From NCBI RefSeq assembly GCF_030814215.1, contig NZ_JAUSUT010000001.1:5642001-5706000 (forward strand): a DNA stretch of 64,000 nucleotides, in the 5' to 3' direction. The DNA is from Amycolatopsis thermophila (lineage in GTDB: Bacteria > Actinomycetota > Actinomycetes > Mycobacteriales > Pseudonocardiaceae). Of this stretch, positions 1-7,111 are shown piece by piece. The position numbers and the translations under genes are program-made. The notes beneath the pieces are model-generated. The model was not told the origin of the DNA. It was given only the letters and a program-made list of their open reading frames with translations, and made no database searches. The stretch's first letter is position 1; each line of letters begins with the position of its first letter.

Positions 1-17
1 AGTGGACATGTCGTTCC

Positions 18-632
18 TCACGGGGCGGGGTCGGGGACCGCGCGCAGCCGGGCGGCGGTGGTGGCGAGGGTGGCGGGACTGTCGAACTCCGGGTCCTCGT
101 GTCCGGCTCCCGCCAGCAGTTCGAAGCGGCTGCGCGCGCCGGCCCGGCCGAGCGCCTGGTGCAGCGCGAGGCCTTCCGAGGGCGGGACGATCCGGTCCCG
201 GTCCCCGTGGGTGATCAGGAACGGCGGCGCCTGCGCGGACACGCGCGTCAACAGGCTCAGCCCGCGGGCGCGCTCGGCCAGCTCGTCGGGATCGGTGGCG
301 CCGACCGTCCCCTCCAGGTCACTGTCGCCTTCGGACAGAGCGAGCAGGGAAGTGGGGTCGGCTCCGGCCGAGGCACCCCCGACGCCGATCCTCGTGGTGG
401 GCAGGCCCAGCTCGGGACCGCGGGCACGCAACCACCGCACGGCGCCCTTGAGGTCGTGCAGCGGTTGCGGGAACGCCGCCTCCGGTGCCGCGCGGTAGTC
501 GCCCGACACCACGGTCAGGCTGTGCGCGGCGAGCGGCGCGAGCCGCGTGGCGCTGTCGTCGGATCGGGTGCCGCGGCTCCAGCCGCCGCCGTGCGCGTAC
601 CGGACGAGGGGCGTCCTCCCCGGGCTCATCAC
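18..632 (-). CDS. Short alpha/beta hydrolase (esterase-like), possibly degenerate
   Basis: Alpha/beta hydrolase of the BD-FAE/HSL esterase type, 204 residues. The oxyanion motif HGGGW lies near residue 15, the nucleophile motif GASAG near 86, an acid in HGDRDRIVP, and the catalytic His in GAGHED. The triad looks intact, but the protein is much shorter than the usual 270-300 residues. The N-terminal strands normally preceding HGGGW are missing, and the stretch after the nucleophile elbow is compressed. It starts 5 bp after the stop of the lyase-like gene, so it is probably the second gene of that operon. It may hydrolyse an ester or amide in the aromatic pathway, or be a decaying gene. The fold call is firm; the substrate is unknown. 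Confidence 0.7.
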   Translation of the reverse strand: MMSPGRTPLVRYAHGGGWSRGTRSDDSATRLAPLAAHSLTVVSGDYRAAPEAAFPQPLHDLKGAVRWLRARGPELGLPTTRIGVGGASAGADPTSLLALSEGDSDLEGTVGATDPDELAERARGLSLLTRVSAQAPPFLITHGDRDRIVPPSEGLALHQALGRAGARSRFELLAGAGHEDPEFDSPATLATTAARLRAVPDPAP

Positions 633-636
633 GACC

Positions 637-1152
637 TCACGCTTCGGCGTCGGGTGGGGTGATGTCGTAGGAGATCCGCCCGGCGGGCAGGTAGAACAGG
701 GCGATCAGCGCGCCGCCCTTGACCTCCGGGTAGTGGTGGCTGCCCGGGCCGGGGGCGGTCCAGCCCGCGCCGCTCCACCCGCGCGGCCCCATCAGCTTCG
801 CGCCGGGGTCGAGCGGGACCACCAGGTTGAGCTCGCCGTAGGGGTGCTGGTGGTACTGGCCGCGATAGGGCTCGACACTGTCCATGTAGACGGCGGTGAC
901 GCTGAAGTAGTTGAGCGCGCCACTGGGGTCGGCGATGCGGCTGCGCCGGTATTTCGGGCCATCCACCTCGATGTTGGCCGCCCATCCCGCGCACACCCCG
1001 TCGGTGATCATGCGGGCGAGGTCGTCGTAGAGCTCGCTGCCCGGCCCGTACCGCTCGTTGAGCCAGCTCTCCAGCTCCCCGCCCGCGGTGCGGTTCTTCA
1101 CCTCCTCGAGGAAGGGGATGCTGCGGTCGATCAGATCCTGCGCGGTGGTCAT
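637..1152 (-). CDS. 4-hydroxylaminobenzoate lyase-like protein (DUF4863/PnbB family)
   Basis: I recognise this as the DUF4863 family, which includes PnbB, the lyase that converts 4-hydroxylaminobenzoate to protocatechuate and ammonium. The C-terminal half has the family signature: a His/Glu metal-type patch (HQHPYGELN), then GPRGW, PGSHHYPE and FYLPAGRISYD. I chose the ATG at 1152 (171 residues) because AGAGGAG lies 7 bases upstream; an in-frame ATG at 1194 has no such site. A perfect inverted repeat (1218-1240) sits where the promoter should be. A nitroreductase and an arylamine acetyltransferase close by support a nitrobenzoate/aminobenzoate role. The family is fairly sure; the exact substrate is inferred. 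Confidence 0.7.
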   Translation of the reverse strand: MTTAQDLIDRSIPFLEEVKNRTAGGELESWLNERYGPGSELYDDLARMITDGVCAGWAANIEVDGPKYRRSRIADPSGALNYFSVTAVYMDSVEPYRGQYHQHPYGELNLVVPLDPGAKLMGPRGWSGAGWTAPGPGSHHYPEVKGGALIALFYLPAGRISYDITPPDAEA

Positions 1153-1217
1153 CGCCGACTCCTCTGCGTCCAGGGCCCCTCGAGCGAGGGGCATAAACCG
1201 AGACTACGACGACATTG

Positions 1218-1240
1218 AGTTACAGGCAATGCTTGTAACT
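1218..1240. promoter_or_regulatory. Operator AGTTACA-N9-TGTAACT upstream of the lyase-like gene
   Basis: A perfect 7-bp inverted repeat with a 9-bp spacer. The same GTTNCA-N9-TGTAAC pattern recurs at 2125, 2884 and 11005. On the minus strand the right half overlaps a TTGCCT hexamer, just as it overlaps TTGACT at two other sites, so repression by blocking the -35 element is likely. The TetR protein encoded at 2202 is the obvious candidate ligand-responsive repressor (inference). Confidence 0.7.
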
Positions 1241-1285
1241 ATACGCGGGTGAGGGGCTCCAACCGGCGATCGGTGCTGCCGATGA

Positions 1286-2101
1286 TCACCCGGAGTAGGG
1301 CAAGCGGTCGTTCAGGTGGATTTCCTTTTCTCGGGGGTTGCGCGGGCGGGGCTCCGGGGGCCGGTCGATCTCGAACCCGAAGTACCGCCGGTAGGCCGCC
1401 ACCACCGCGGCGTCCCCGGTGAGGTCGCGCTCGCTCCGACCGGCGTCGCTGATCTCGATGAGGCGGCGCCCGGCGAGGGTGATGCGCCCGCCGGGCGTGA
1501 GCCGGGAGCACAGCGGCCCCCGGGTGAAGGGCGACCGCGGCGACGTCGAATGCCACCAGGCCTTCGCGTCGAACTCGCCGAGCTCGCGCGGGCGGGTCTC
1601 CAGCCGGTAGACGACGACGCCGTCCCGGGTCACGTCGAGATCGCCCCGTGGCGCTTCCCGCAGCAGGAAACGCCCGTCCGGGTCGTCCTGGGGCTCGCGG
1701 ACGTCCAGGCGCAGCGGGCTGATGCTGAACCGGCCGAAGCCGACGTCGACGAGCCAGGGGACGTCCAGGTCGACTCGCAGCGCCAGGTGGTCCAGCGGCG
1801 GGCCGAGACGCCCGTCGCGCCCGCGCACCCGGGCCCCGAGCAGCTGCACGGTGTACCCGAGCTCCCGCAACAGCATCGCGAACGCTCCGTTGAGCTCATA
1901 GCAAAGGCCTCCGCGGCGGCGTTGCACGATCTTGTCGAAGAGCGCGGGCGACCCCAGGTCGATCTGTTCGTCCAGGTGGGCACCGAGGTTCTCGAACGGC
2001 ACGGATTCCAGATGGTGCCGCTGCAACCTGCGCAGGTTCCCGATGTCGGTCGGGCCTGGCCGCTCCGCCCCGATCCGGCGGAGGTAGGCGTCGACCTTCA
2101 T
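1286..2101 (-). CDS. nat: Arylamine N-acetyltransferase
   Basis: Cytosolic acetyl-CoA:arylamine N-acetyltransferase, 271 residues, full length for the family. The Cys-His-Asp triad is visible: Cys67 in RRGGLCYELN, His105 in PLDHLALRV and Asp119 in WLVDVGFG. The early VPFENL motif is also present. The enzyme acetylates arylamines and arylhydrazines, a detoxification or side-tracking step that fits an island handling nitro- and amino-aromatics. It is divergent from the TetR gene across a short region containing an operator, so it is probably repressed by that protein. Confidence 0.93.
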   Translation of the reverse strand: MKVDAYLRRIGAERPGPTDIGNLRRLQRHHLESVPFENLGAHLDEQIDLGSPALFDKIVQRRRGGLCYELNGAFAMLLRELGYTVQLLGARVRGRDGRLGPPLDHLALRVDLDVPWLVDVGFGRFSISPLRLDVREPQDDPDGRFLLREAPRGDLDVTRDGVVVYRLETRPRELGEFDAKAWWHSTSPRSPFTRGPLCSRLTPGGRITLAGRRLIEISDAGRSERDLTGDAAVVAAYRRYFGFEIDRPPEPRPRNPREKEIHLNDRLPYSG

Positions 2102-2124
2102 GCGAACCCCACCCGTCAGATTAT

Positions 2125-2145
2125 GTTACATGACTGTACTGTAAC
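2125..2145. promoter_or_regulatory. Operator GTTACA-N9-TGTAAC in the nat/tetR divergent promoter
   Basis: A perfect 6-bp inverted repeat with a 9-bp spacer, between nat (start 2101) and the TetR gene (start 2202). A weaker copy, GCAACA-N9-TGTAAC, lies at 2159-2179, nearer the regulator. Two sites in the shared promoter would let one repressor control both nat and itself. Confidence 0.7.
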
Positions 2146-2201
2146 TGTATCTGGTTGCGCAACAAGAACTGCCTGTAACGAATCAGGTAGGCTCCGCAGC
2201 C

Positions 2202-2867
2202 ATGGCCCGAGCACGCGACACCACCCCCGCCGAGAGCCCGCGCCCCGGCGGCCGTCCGCGTGACGCCGCCCTCGACGAGGCGATCATCCTGGCCACGCGG
2301 GCGCGTCTGGTGCGGGACGGCTACTCGCAGATGGCCATCGGCGACATCGCCGCCGACGCCGGGGTCAGCCGGCCCACGCTGTACCGGCGGTGGGACAACA
2401 AGTTCGACCTGGTCGTCGACGCGCTGGACTACGGCTTCCGCAAGCAGCGGGACATGTACACGCTCGACCTGAGCGAGCTGGAGCCCCGGGAGGCGCTGGC
2501 CGAGGCCGTGCGCCGCCTCGATCCCGCGTACTACAACCCCGACGCGATGGTGCTCATGGGCAACTTCGCCGGGGAGGCGATCCGCACCCCCGGACTGCTC
2601 GAGATCCTGCGCAGGCACGCCGTCGAGCCGCGCGTGTCCCTCGTTGAACGGGTGCTGACCGAGCTGCAGGACCGCGGCGCCATCCGCGACGACATCGACA
2701 AGCACACGATCGCCACGATGTGCTTCGGCAGCTACTTCGCCGCCTTCTACCGCGGCGACCGGCCCAAGGACATCCCGGGCGCGGTCGTGTCGGTCCTGTG
2801 GTCGGCCATCGCTACGAGCCGCGCGGGCATTCGGCGCTCGACGGGACGGGCCAAGCGCACGCGTTGA
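2202..2867 (+). CDS. TetR/AcrR family regulator, candidate regulator of the aromatic island
   Basis: TetR-family repressor, 221 residues. The N-terminal helix-turn-helix spans about residues 25-70 and includes IGDIAADAGVSRPTLYRRW; the C-terminal ligand domain is of ordinary length. It is divergent from nat, with the nitroreductase gene 62 bp downstream under its own promoter. The shared operator GTTNCA-N9-TGTAAC before itself, nat, the lyase-like gene, the nitroreductase and the MFS gene at 11146 makes it the best candidate for their common regulator. The inducer is not known and is presumably an aromatic intermediate. Confidence 0.88.
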   Translation: MARARDTTPAESPRPGGRPRDAALDEAIILATRARLVRDGYSQMAIGDIAADAGVSRPTLYRRWDNKFDLVVDALDYGFRKQRDMYTLDLSELEPREALAEAVRRLDPAYYNPDAMVLMGNFAGEAIRTPGLLEILRRHAVEPRVSLVERVLTELQDRGAIRDDIDKHTIATMCFGSYFAAFYRGDRPKDIPGAVVSVLWSAIATSRAGIRRSTGRAKRTR

Positions 2868-2883
2868 TCCTCGCGCGACTTTA

Positions 2884-2904
2884 GTTCCAGACATTGACTG
2901 TAAC
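2884..2904 (+). promoter_or_regulatory. Promoter and overlapping operator of the nitroreductase gene
   Basis: GTTCCA-N9-TGTAAC operator with one mismatch between arms. The -35 hexamer TTGACT (2894-2899) lies across its spacer and right arm. A good -10, CATAAT (2916-2921), follows at a 16-bp spacing. The start codon at 2930 is about 9 bases after the -10, so the transcript is probably leaderless. Confidence 0.7.
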
Positions 2905-2929
2905 GTAAATCGGAGCATAATCGTCCGCT

Positions 2930-3598
2930 ATGGACGTCTACGAGGCCCTGTACACGACCCGCATGATGCGCCGGGTGCGCCCGGACCCGATCCCGCTCGA
3001 GACGCAGGCCCGGATCCTCGACGCCGCCATCCGGGCCCCCAACGGCGGGAACACCCAGCGCTGGCACTTCCTCGCCGTGGACGACCCCGAGACGAAGGCA
3101 GAGCTCGCGGCCCTCTACCGCCGGTGCCGGGCGCAGGAGTACGCCGACATCGCGGCCGGGCGGCTCGCCATGCCCGTGCACGACCCCGCTGCGCACGCCG
3201 AGACGATGCGGAAGATCAAGGCGTCCGGGGACTACTTCACCGACCACTTCACCGAGATCCCGTTGCTGCTGTTCGTGTTCGCGATCGACGACCACGGTGG
3301 CGCGAACATCTATCCCGCGATCTGGAGCGCCCTGCTCGCCGCCCGGGCGGAAGGCGTCGGCGGTGTCATCACGACGGTGCTGCGGTACGAGGCCGAACAG
3401 GTGATGAAGCTGCTGGAGGTGCCGACCGACGCCGGGTGGCGGATGACCGCGATGCTGGCGCTGGGCTACCCGCTCGGGCGGTGGGGGGTGGCCGCGAATC
3501 GTCGGCCGGTGCACCAGGTGAGCAGCCGCAACCGGTGGGGACGCGACTTCGGGCTGACCGTCTCCGCTCCATTGTGGAGCAGCGAGCCCGCGGACTGA
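2930..3598 (+). CDS. Nitroreductase family protein
   Basis: FMN-dependent nitroreductase fold, 222 residues. The N-terminal TTRMMRRVRPDPIP and the APNGGNTQRWHFLAV segment form the usual phosphate/FMN-binding region, and the C-terminal ALGYPLGRWG is typical. Such enzymes reduce nitroaromatics with NAD(P)H to hydroxylamines. Paired with the DUF4863 lyase-like gene, it matches the PnbA/PnbB logic of 4-nitrobenzoate catabolism: nitro to hydroxylamino, then lyase to a catechol. No ribosome-binding site is present because the mRNA appears to be leaderless. Family assignment is firm; substrate is inferred from context. Confidence 0.88.
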   Translation: MDVYEALYTTRMMRRVRPDPIPLETQARILDAAIRAPNGGNTQRWHFLAVDDPETKAELAALYRRCRAQEYADIAAGRLAMPVHDPAAHAETMRKIKASGDYFTDHFTEIPLLLFVFAIDDHGGANIYPAIWSALLAARAEGVGGVITTVLRYEAEQVMKLLEVPTDAGWRMTAMLALGYPLGRWGVAANRRPVHQVSSRNRWGRDFGLTVSAPLWSSEPAD

Positions 3599-3648
3599 GA
3601 TCTCCGCGTGGAGAACGGGTGCCGTGGGAACCGGCGTGAGGACGATGA

Positions 3649-4176
3649 TCAGTGCGTCGGACCGTTCAGGCCGTACCGGACCACGATGTCGTCCAGCCAG
3701 TCGGGTGCCCCGTAGGTCAAGCCGTACTTCGCGGCCAGTTCCGCGAACTCCGGCGCCTCGCGCAGGCCGGGACCGGTGTGGCCGGCCTGCGCCGTCATCA
3801 GCTCGCTGAGCTCCCGGAAGTAGTTCTCGAACCCGCCCGGTGTGATGACCTCGATGATGCGCCCCGGTTCACGGCCGGCGTTCCACATCGCGTGCATCTG
3901 GCCCCGTGGCTTGGTGATGTACCCGCCCGGCCCGAGGACCACCTCGGTGTCGTCGGAGCGGAACCCGATCTCGCCCGCCAACACGATCGAATGCTCGTCC
4001 TCGCGGGTGTGCCGGTGCGGCGTCGTGATCGTGCCCACCGCGAACGGGTGCTCGACGATCGCCACCTCTGCCCCGTCCCGGCGGCTGCGGAGCTTGACGA
4101 CCGCACCGAACCCGGGAAGGGGGACCTCTTCCCCCTCCCCGGGCCCGACCACCGCCACACCGGTGCCGTGGTCCAC
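3649..4176 (-). CDS. Cupin-domain protein of the aromatic island
   Basis: Single-domain cupin of 175 residues. Metal-ligand motifs are PHRHTREDEHSIVLAGEI and, later, a His in GQMHAMWN, which is the two-motif cupin pattern. The C-terminal 50 residues, with EFAELAAKYGLTYG, are common in actinobacterial cupins resembling quercetinase. It probably begins at GTG 4176, 7 bases after the stop of the AAHS transporter gene, and so is the distal gene of the leftward operon. It could be a ring-cleaving or isomerising metalloenzyme, or a small-molecule sensor. No specific reaction can be assigned. Confidence 0.75.
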   Translation of the reverse strand: MDHGTGVAVVGPGEGEEVPLPGFGAVVKLRSRRDGAEVAIVEHPFAVGTITTPHRHTREDEHSIVLAGEIGFRSDDTEVVLGPGGYITKPRGQMHAMWNAGREPGRIIEVITPGGFENYFRELSELMTAQAGHTGPGLREAPEFAELAAKYGLTYGAPDWLDDIVVRYGLNGPTH

Positions 4177-4182
4177 CTCTGC

Positions 4183-5409
4183 CTACCTCGCCCGGCCCAC
4201 GAACGCGACCGACACCGCGCCGAACGCCGCGACGAAGGCGAATACGTAGAAGCCCCACGGGTAAACCAGCCCGGCACCGAGCAGGGCACCACCGACGAGC
4301 GGACCGGTGATCGCGCCGAGCCTGCCGATCCCGCTGGACGTGCCCAGCGCGGTGGCGCGCGCCGTGACCGGGTACCGGCGGCAGATGTAGGCATAGACGA
4401 GCACCTGGGTGCTGAACACGAAGATCCCGGCGAGCAGGACGCTCAGGTACACCCCGGCGCCGGGGAGCCGGATGCTGAGCAACGTCAGGAAGAGCGCTGC
4501 GGCGGCGAACCAGGTGATCGTCGCCGTCCGGATGCCGGCCCGGTCCGCGACCCAGCCGGCGAGCAACATGCCCGCGACCGCGCCCAGGTTGAGCGTCAGC
4601 AGCAGCGACAGCGAAGCACCGAGCGCGTACCCGGCCGAGCGCATGATCTCCGGCAGCCAGGTGTTGAGGCCGTACACCAGCAGCAGCCCCATGAACGAGG
4701 TGACCCAGAACGCCACCGTGGCGCGCACCTGCCCCGCGCCGAGCAGCGTGGCCACCGGCTTCGCCTCGCCCGAGCCGGACTGTCGCGGCAGCGACTCGGG
4801 GAGCCGGGCCGCGATCAGAGGTACCAGCACCAGCGCGGGAACGGCTCCGATCACGAACATCGCGCGCCAGCCCAATGTGGGGATGACCACGATGCCCAGC
4901 AACGCGGTCAGAACGGCGCCCACGTGATAACCCGTCATGAGCGTCGTAGTGGCGCGCCCGCCGTTCGACGAATGCGCGACGTCGTTGACCATGGCCAGTG
5001 CCACCGGCAGCACGCCGCCGAGACCGAGCCCGGCGAGGAAGCGCAGCAGCCCGAAGACCACCGGACCGGCGGCGAACGCGCACAGCAGGGTGAGGACGGA
5101 GAACGCCACCACGGTGGCCAGCATCATGCGCCGCCGGCCGAACCGGTCGGTGAGCGGGCCGATGGCCAGCGCGCCCATCATCACGCCCACCAAGCCCACC
5201 GACGAGATCAGCGCGGCCGACCCGGGGTCGAGGCCCCAGCCGCGGTCGCGCAGCAGCGTAGGCAGCACCACGCCGAGCACCACCAGGTCGAATCCTTCGA
5301 GTGCCACGGCGGCCCAGCACAATGGCGCCACCCAGCGGGTGCGGCGCACGGTGACGCCGGCTGCCCGGCGCCCGGAGCCGGTTCCGGAGGACCCTGACGT
5401 CGTTGTCAT
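4183..5409 (-). CDS. MFS transporter, aromatic acid:H+ symporter (AAHS/PcaK-like)
   Basis: Twelve-segment major facilitator, 408 residues. The first cytoplasmic loop carries GPLTDRFGRRRMM, the signature of the family, and the first membrane helix has EGFDLVVLGVVLPTL, typical of the aromatic acid/H+ symporters PcaK and BenK. It would bring in a carboxylated aromatic such as a nitro- or aminobenzoate. It starts 25 bp after the amidotransferase gene and is followed closely by the cupin gene, all one strand, so it belongs to the Rieske operon. Confidence 0.85.
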   Translation of the reverse strand: MTTTSGSSGTGSGRRAAGVTVRRTRWVAPLCWAAVALEGFDLVVLGVVLPTLLRDRGWGLDPGSAALISSVGLVGVMMGALAIGPLTDRFGRRRMMLATVVAFSVLTLLCAFAAGPVVFGLLRFLAGLGLGGVLPVALAMVNDVAHSSNGGRATTTLMTGYHVGAVLTALLGIVVIPTLGWRAMFVIGAVPALVLVPLIAARLPESLPRQSGSGEAKPVATLLGAGQVRATVAFWVTSFMGLLLVYGLNTWLPEIMRSAGYALGASLSLLLTLNLGAVAGMLLAGWVADRAGIRTATITWFAAAALFLTLLSIRLPGAGVYLSVLLAGIFVFSTQVLVYAYICRRYPVTARATALGTSSGIGRLGAITGPLVGGALLGAGLVYPWGFYVFAFVAAFGAVSVAFVGRAR

Positions 5410-5434
5410 GGTTCACTTCCCTTTGTCGGAGCGG

Positions 5435-6124
5435 TTATCGGAGGGTTCGTTCGAGGAAGGTGCCGACCAGCCGGTCGCACAGGAGCGCGCTGCGCCGTTC
5501 GTGCCGCGCCACCGCCGCGCGCAACGCCGCGACATCCACGGCCCCGGCCGGGGTGTCGCCCTCGGCGTCCCAGCGTTCGATCCAGCTGTCGAAGCTGTCG
5601 CGGGTGATCTCGGGGTGGAACTGGACGCCCAGCACCTTCCCGGCGAGGAACGCCTGGGAGCCACTGGCGTTGCGCGCGATCTCGGTGCCGACGGGCGGGA
5701 CGAACGCGTCGCCGTGGAACTGCATCCACGGCCCACGGGCCACGAGGTCCGGATCGGACGTGCCGACGGTGGTGAAGCCGAACTCGGGGACGGCGGCGGG
5801 GCCGACCGACCCGCCGAGGTGGCGCGCGAGGAGCTGGCCGCCGAAGCAGATCCCGAGCACGGGCAGCCCGTGATCGACGGCCGCGCCCACGAACGCGAGT
5901 TCCCTGGGCAGCCACGGGACCGTGTCGTCGTAGGCCGACTCGCGGGAGCCCATGACGACGAGCAGGTCGTAGTCGCGCAGGTCCGGTTCGGACTCGGCGC
6001 CCACGAACGATATGATCTCGTGCTTGACGCTCCGGGTGGACAGCGCGGGCAGGAGCGCGCCGGGGATGCGTTCGCGGCGGTCTGCCGCGGGGTCGTGCAC
6101 GAGCACGAGCGCTCGGGTGGTCAT
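5435..6124 (-). CDS. Class-I glutamine amidotransferase-like hydrolase
   Basis: Type 1 GATase fold, about 229 residues from ATG 6124. The nucleophile is Cys93 in GICFGGQ and the catalytic dyad is His170-Glu172 in GVQFHPE. In aniline clusters (AtdA2/TdnT) and in the Puu pathway (PuuD), proteins of this fold accompany a gamma-glutamyl ligase and act on the gamma-glutamyl adduct. Here it sits with a glutamine synthetase-like gene, a Rieske oxygenase and its reductase, so hydrolysis of a gamma-glutamyl arylamide is the likely job. An upstream GTG at 6154 would overlap the reductase stop; I prefer ATG 6124 because GAGGA lies 8 bases before it. Confidence 0.8.
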   Translation of the reverse strand: MTTRALVLVHDPAADRRERIPGALLPALSTRSVKHEIISFVGAESEPDLRDYDLLVVMGSRESAYDDTVPWLPRELAFVGAAVDHGLPVLGICFGGQLLARHLGGSVGPAAVPEFGFTTVGTSDPDLVARGPWMQFHGDAFVPPVGTEIARNASGSQAFLAGKVLGVQFHPEITRDSFDSWIERWDAEGDTPAGAVDVAALRAAVARHERRSALLCDRLVGTFLERTLR

Positions 6125-6150
6125 GCCGGTGTCCTCGGTCGCCGTCGTGG

Positions 6151-7092
6151 TCACAGGTCGAGTACGAGCCTGCGCCCGCAGGCGCGGCTCACGCAGGGTA
6201 GGAACGTCTGTCCGGACGCCCGCTCGGTCTTCGACAGCACGACGTCACGGTGGTCGGGAACACCGTCCAGGACGCGTGTCTCGCACGTGCCGCAGTAGCC
6301 TTCCTCGCAGTCGGACTCGATCTCCACACCGGCGGCCCGGATGGCCTCCAGGAGCGTGGTGTCCCCGTCGGCCACGACGGTCAGCCCGGACCGGCGGAGC
6401 TCGAGCTCGACCTCGTCGGCCGAACCGTCGTCCGTCCGGGTCGCGGCACCGAAGTGCTCGGTCTCGCACCGGACCCCGGCCGCTTCGCACACCTCGGTCA
6501 CGCCGTCCAGGAGGCTGTTCGGTCCGCAGCAGTACACGGCCGCGCCCGGCCCCAGCCGCCCGACGAGCTCCTTGAGATCCGGCCGCGGTTCGCGTGCCGT
6601 GTCCACGAACCGCACCCGCGCACCGCCGAGGGCGGACAGCTGCTCGCGGAACGGCATCGTCTCCGCGCCACGTCCACAGTAGACCAACGACCACGGGAGG
6701 CCACGAGCCGCGAGCGCGCGCACCATCGGCAGCAGCGGGGTGATGCCGATGCCGCCGGCGATCAGCAGGTACTCCTCGGCGGTCTGGAGCGGGAAGTGGT
6801 TGCGGATCTCGGACACCACCAGCTCGCGGCCGACCAGCGCGGTGCCGTGGATCTCGGCCGAGCCGCCGCGGCCGGCGTCCTCGAGCCGGACCGCGATGTC
6901 GTAATGGTGGCGTTCGCCCGGATCCCCGCACAAGGAGTATTGGCGGGTCAGGCCCGAGGGCAGCCGGATGTCCAGGTGCGCGCCCGGCTCCCAGGGCGGA
7001 AGCGGGCCCCCGTCCGGCGCCGCCAGGCGCAGTCCCACGACACCGTCGGCCTCCCAGGACACCCGCACGACGCGCAGCGGCAAACTCGCCAT
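6151..7092 (-). CDS. Rieske oxygenase reductase (FAD / NAD / plant-type 2Fe-2S)
   Basis: Electron-transfer reductase of the phthalate dioxygenase reductase/VanB type, 313 residues. The order is an FAD-binding RQYSLCG near residue 50, an NAD-binding GGIGITP near 112, and a C-terminal ferredoxin domain with CEEGYCGTC and a last Cys in LPCVSRA. It takes electrons from NAD(P)H to the Rieske oxygenase encoded three genes upstream in the same operon. I chose ATG 7092, which follows GGGAGCG and does not overlap the ligase gene; a further upstream start at 7134 would overlap it. Confidence 0.9.
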   Translation of the reverse strand: MASLPLRVVRVSWEADGVVGLRLAAPDGGPLPPWEPGAHLDIRLPSGLTRQYSLCGDPGERHHYDIAVRLEDAGRGGSAEIHGTALVGRELVVSEIRNHFPLQTAEEYLLIAGGIGITPLLPMVRALAARGLPWSLVYCGRGAETMPFREQLSALGGARVRFVDTAREPRPDLKELVGRLGPGAAVYCCGPNSLLDGVTEVCEAAGVRCETEHFGAATRTDDGSADEVELELRRSGLTVVADGDTTLLEAIRAAGVEIESDCEEGYCGTCETRVLDGVPDHRDVVLSKTERASGQTFLPCVSRACGRRLVLDL

Positions 7093-7111
7093 GTTCACTC
7101 GCTCCCGGTTC

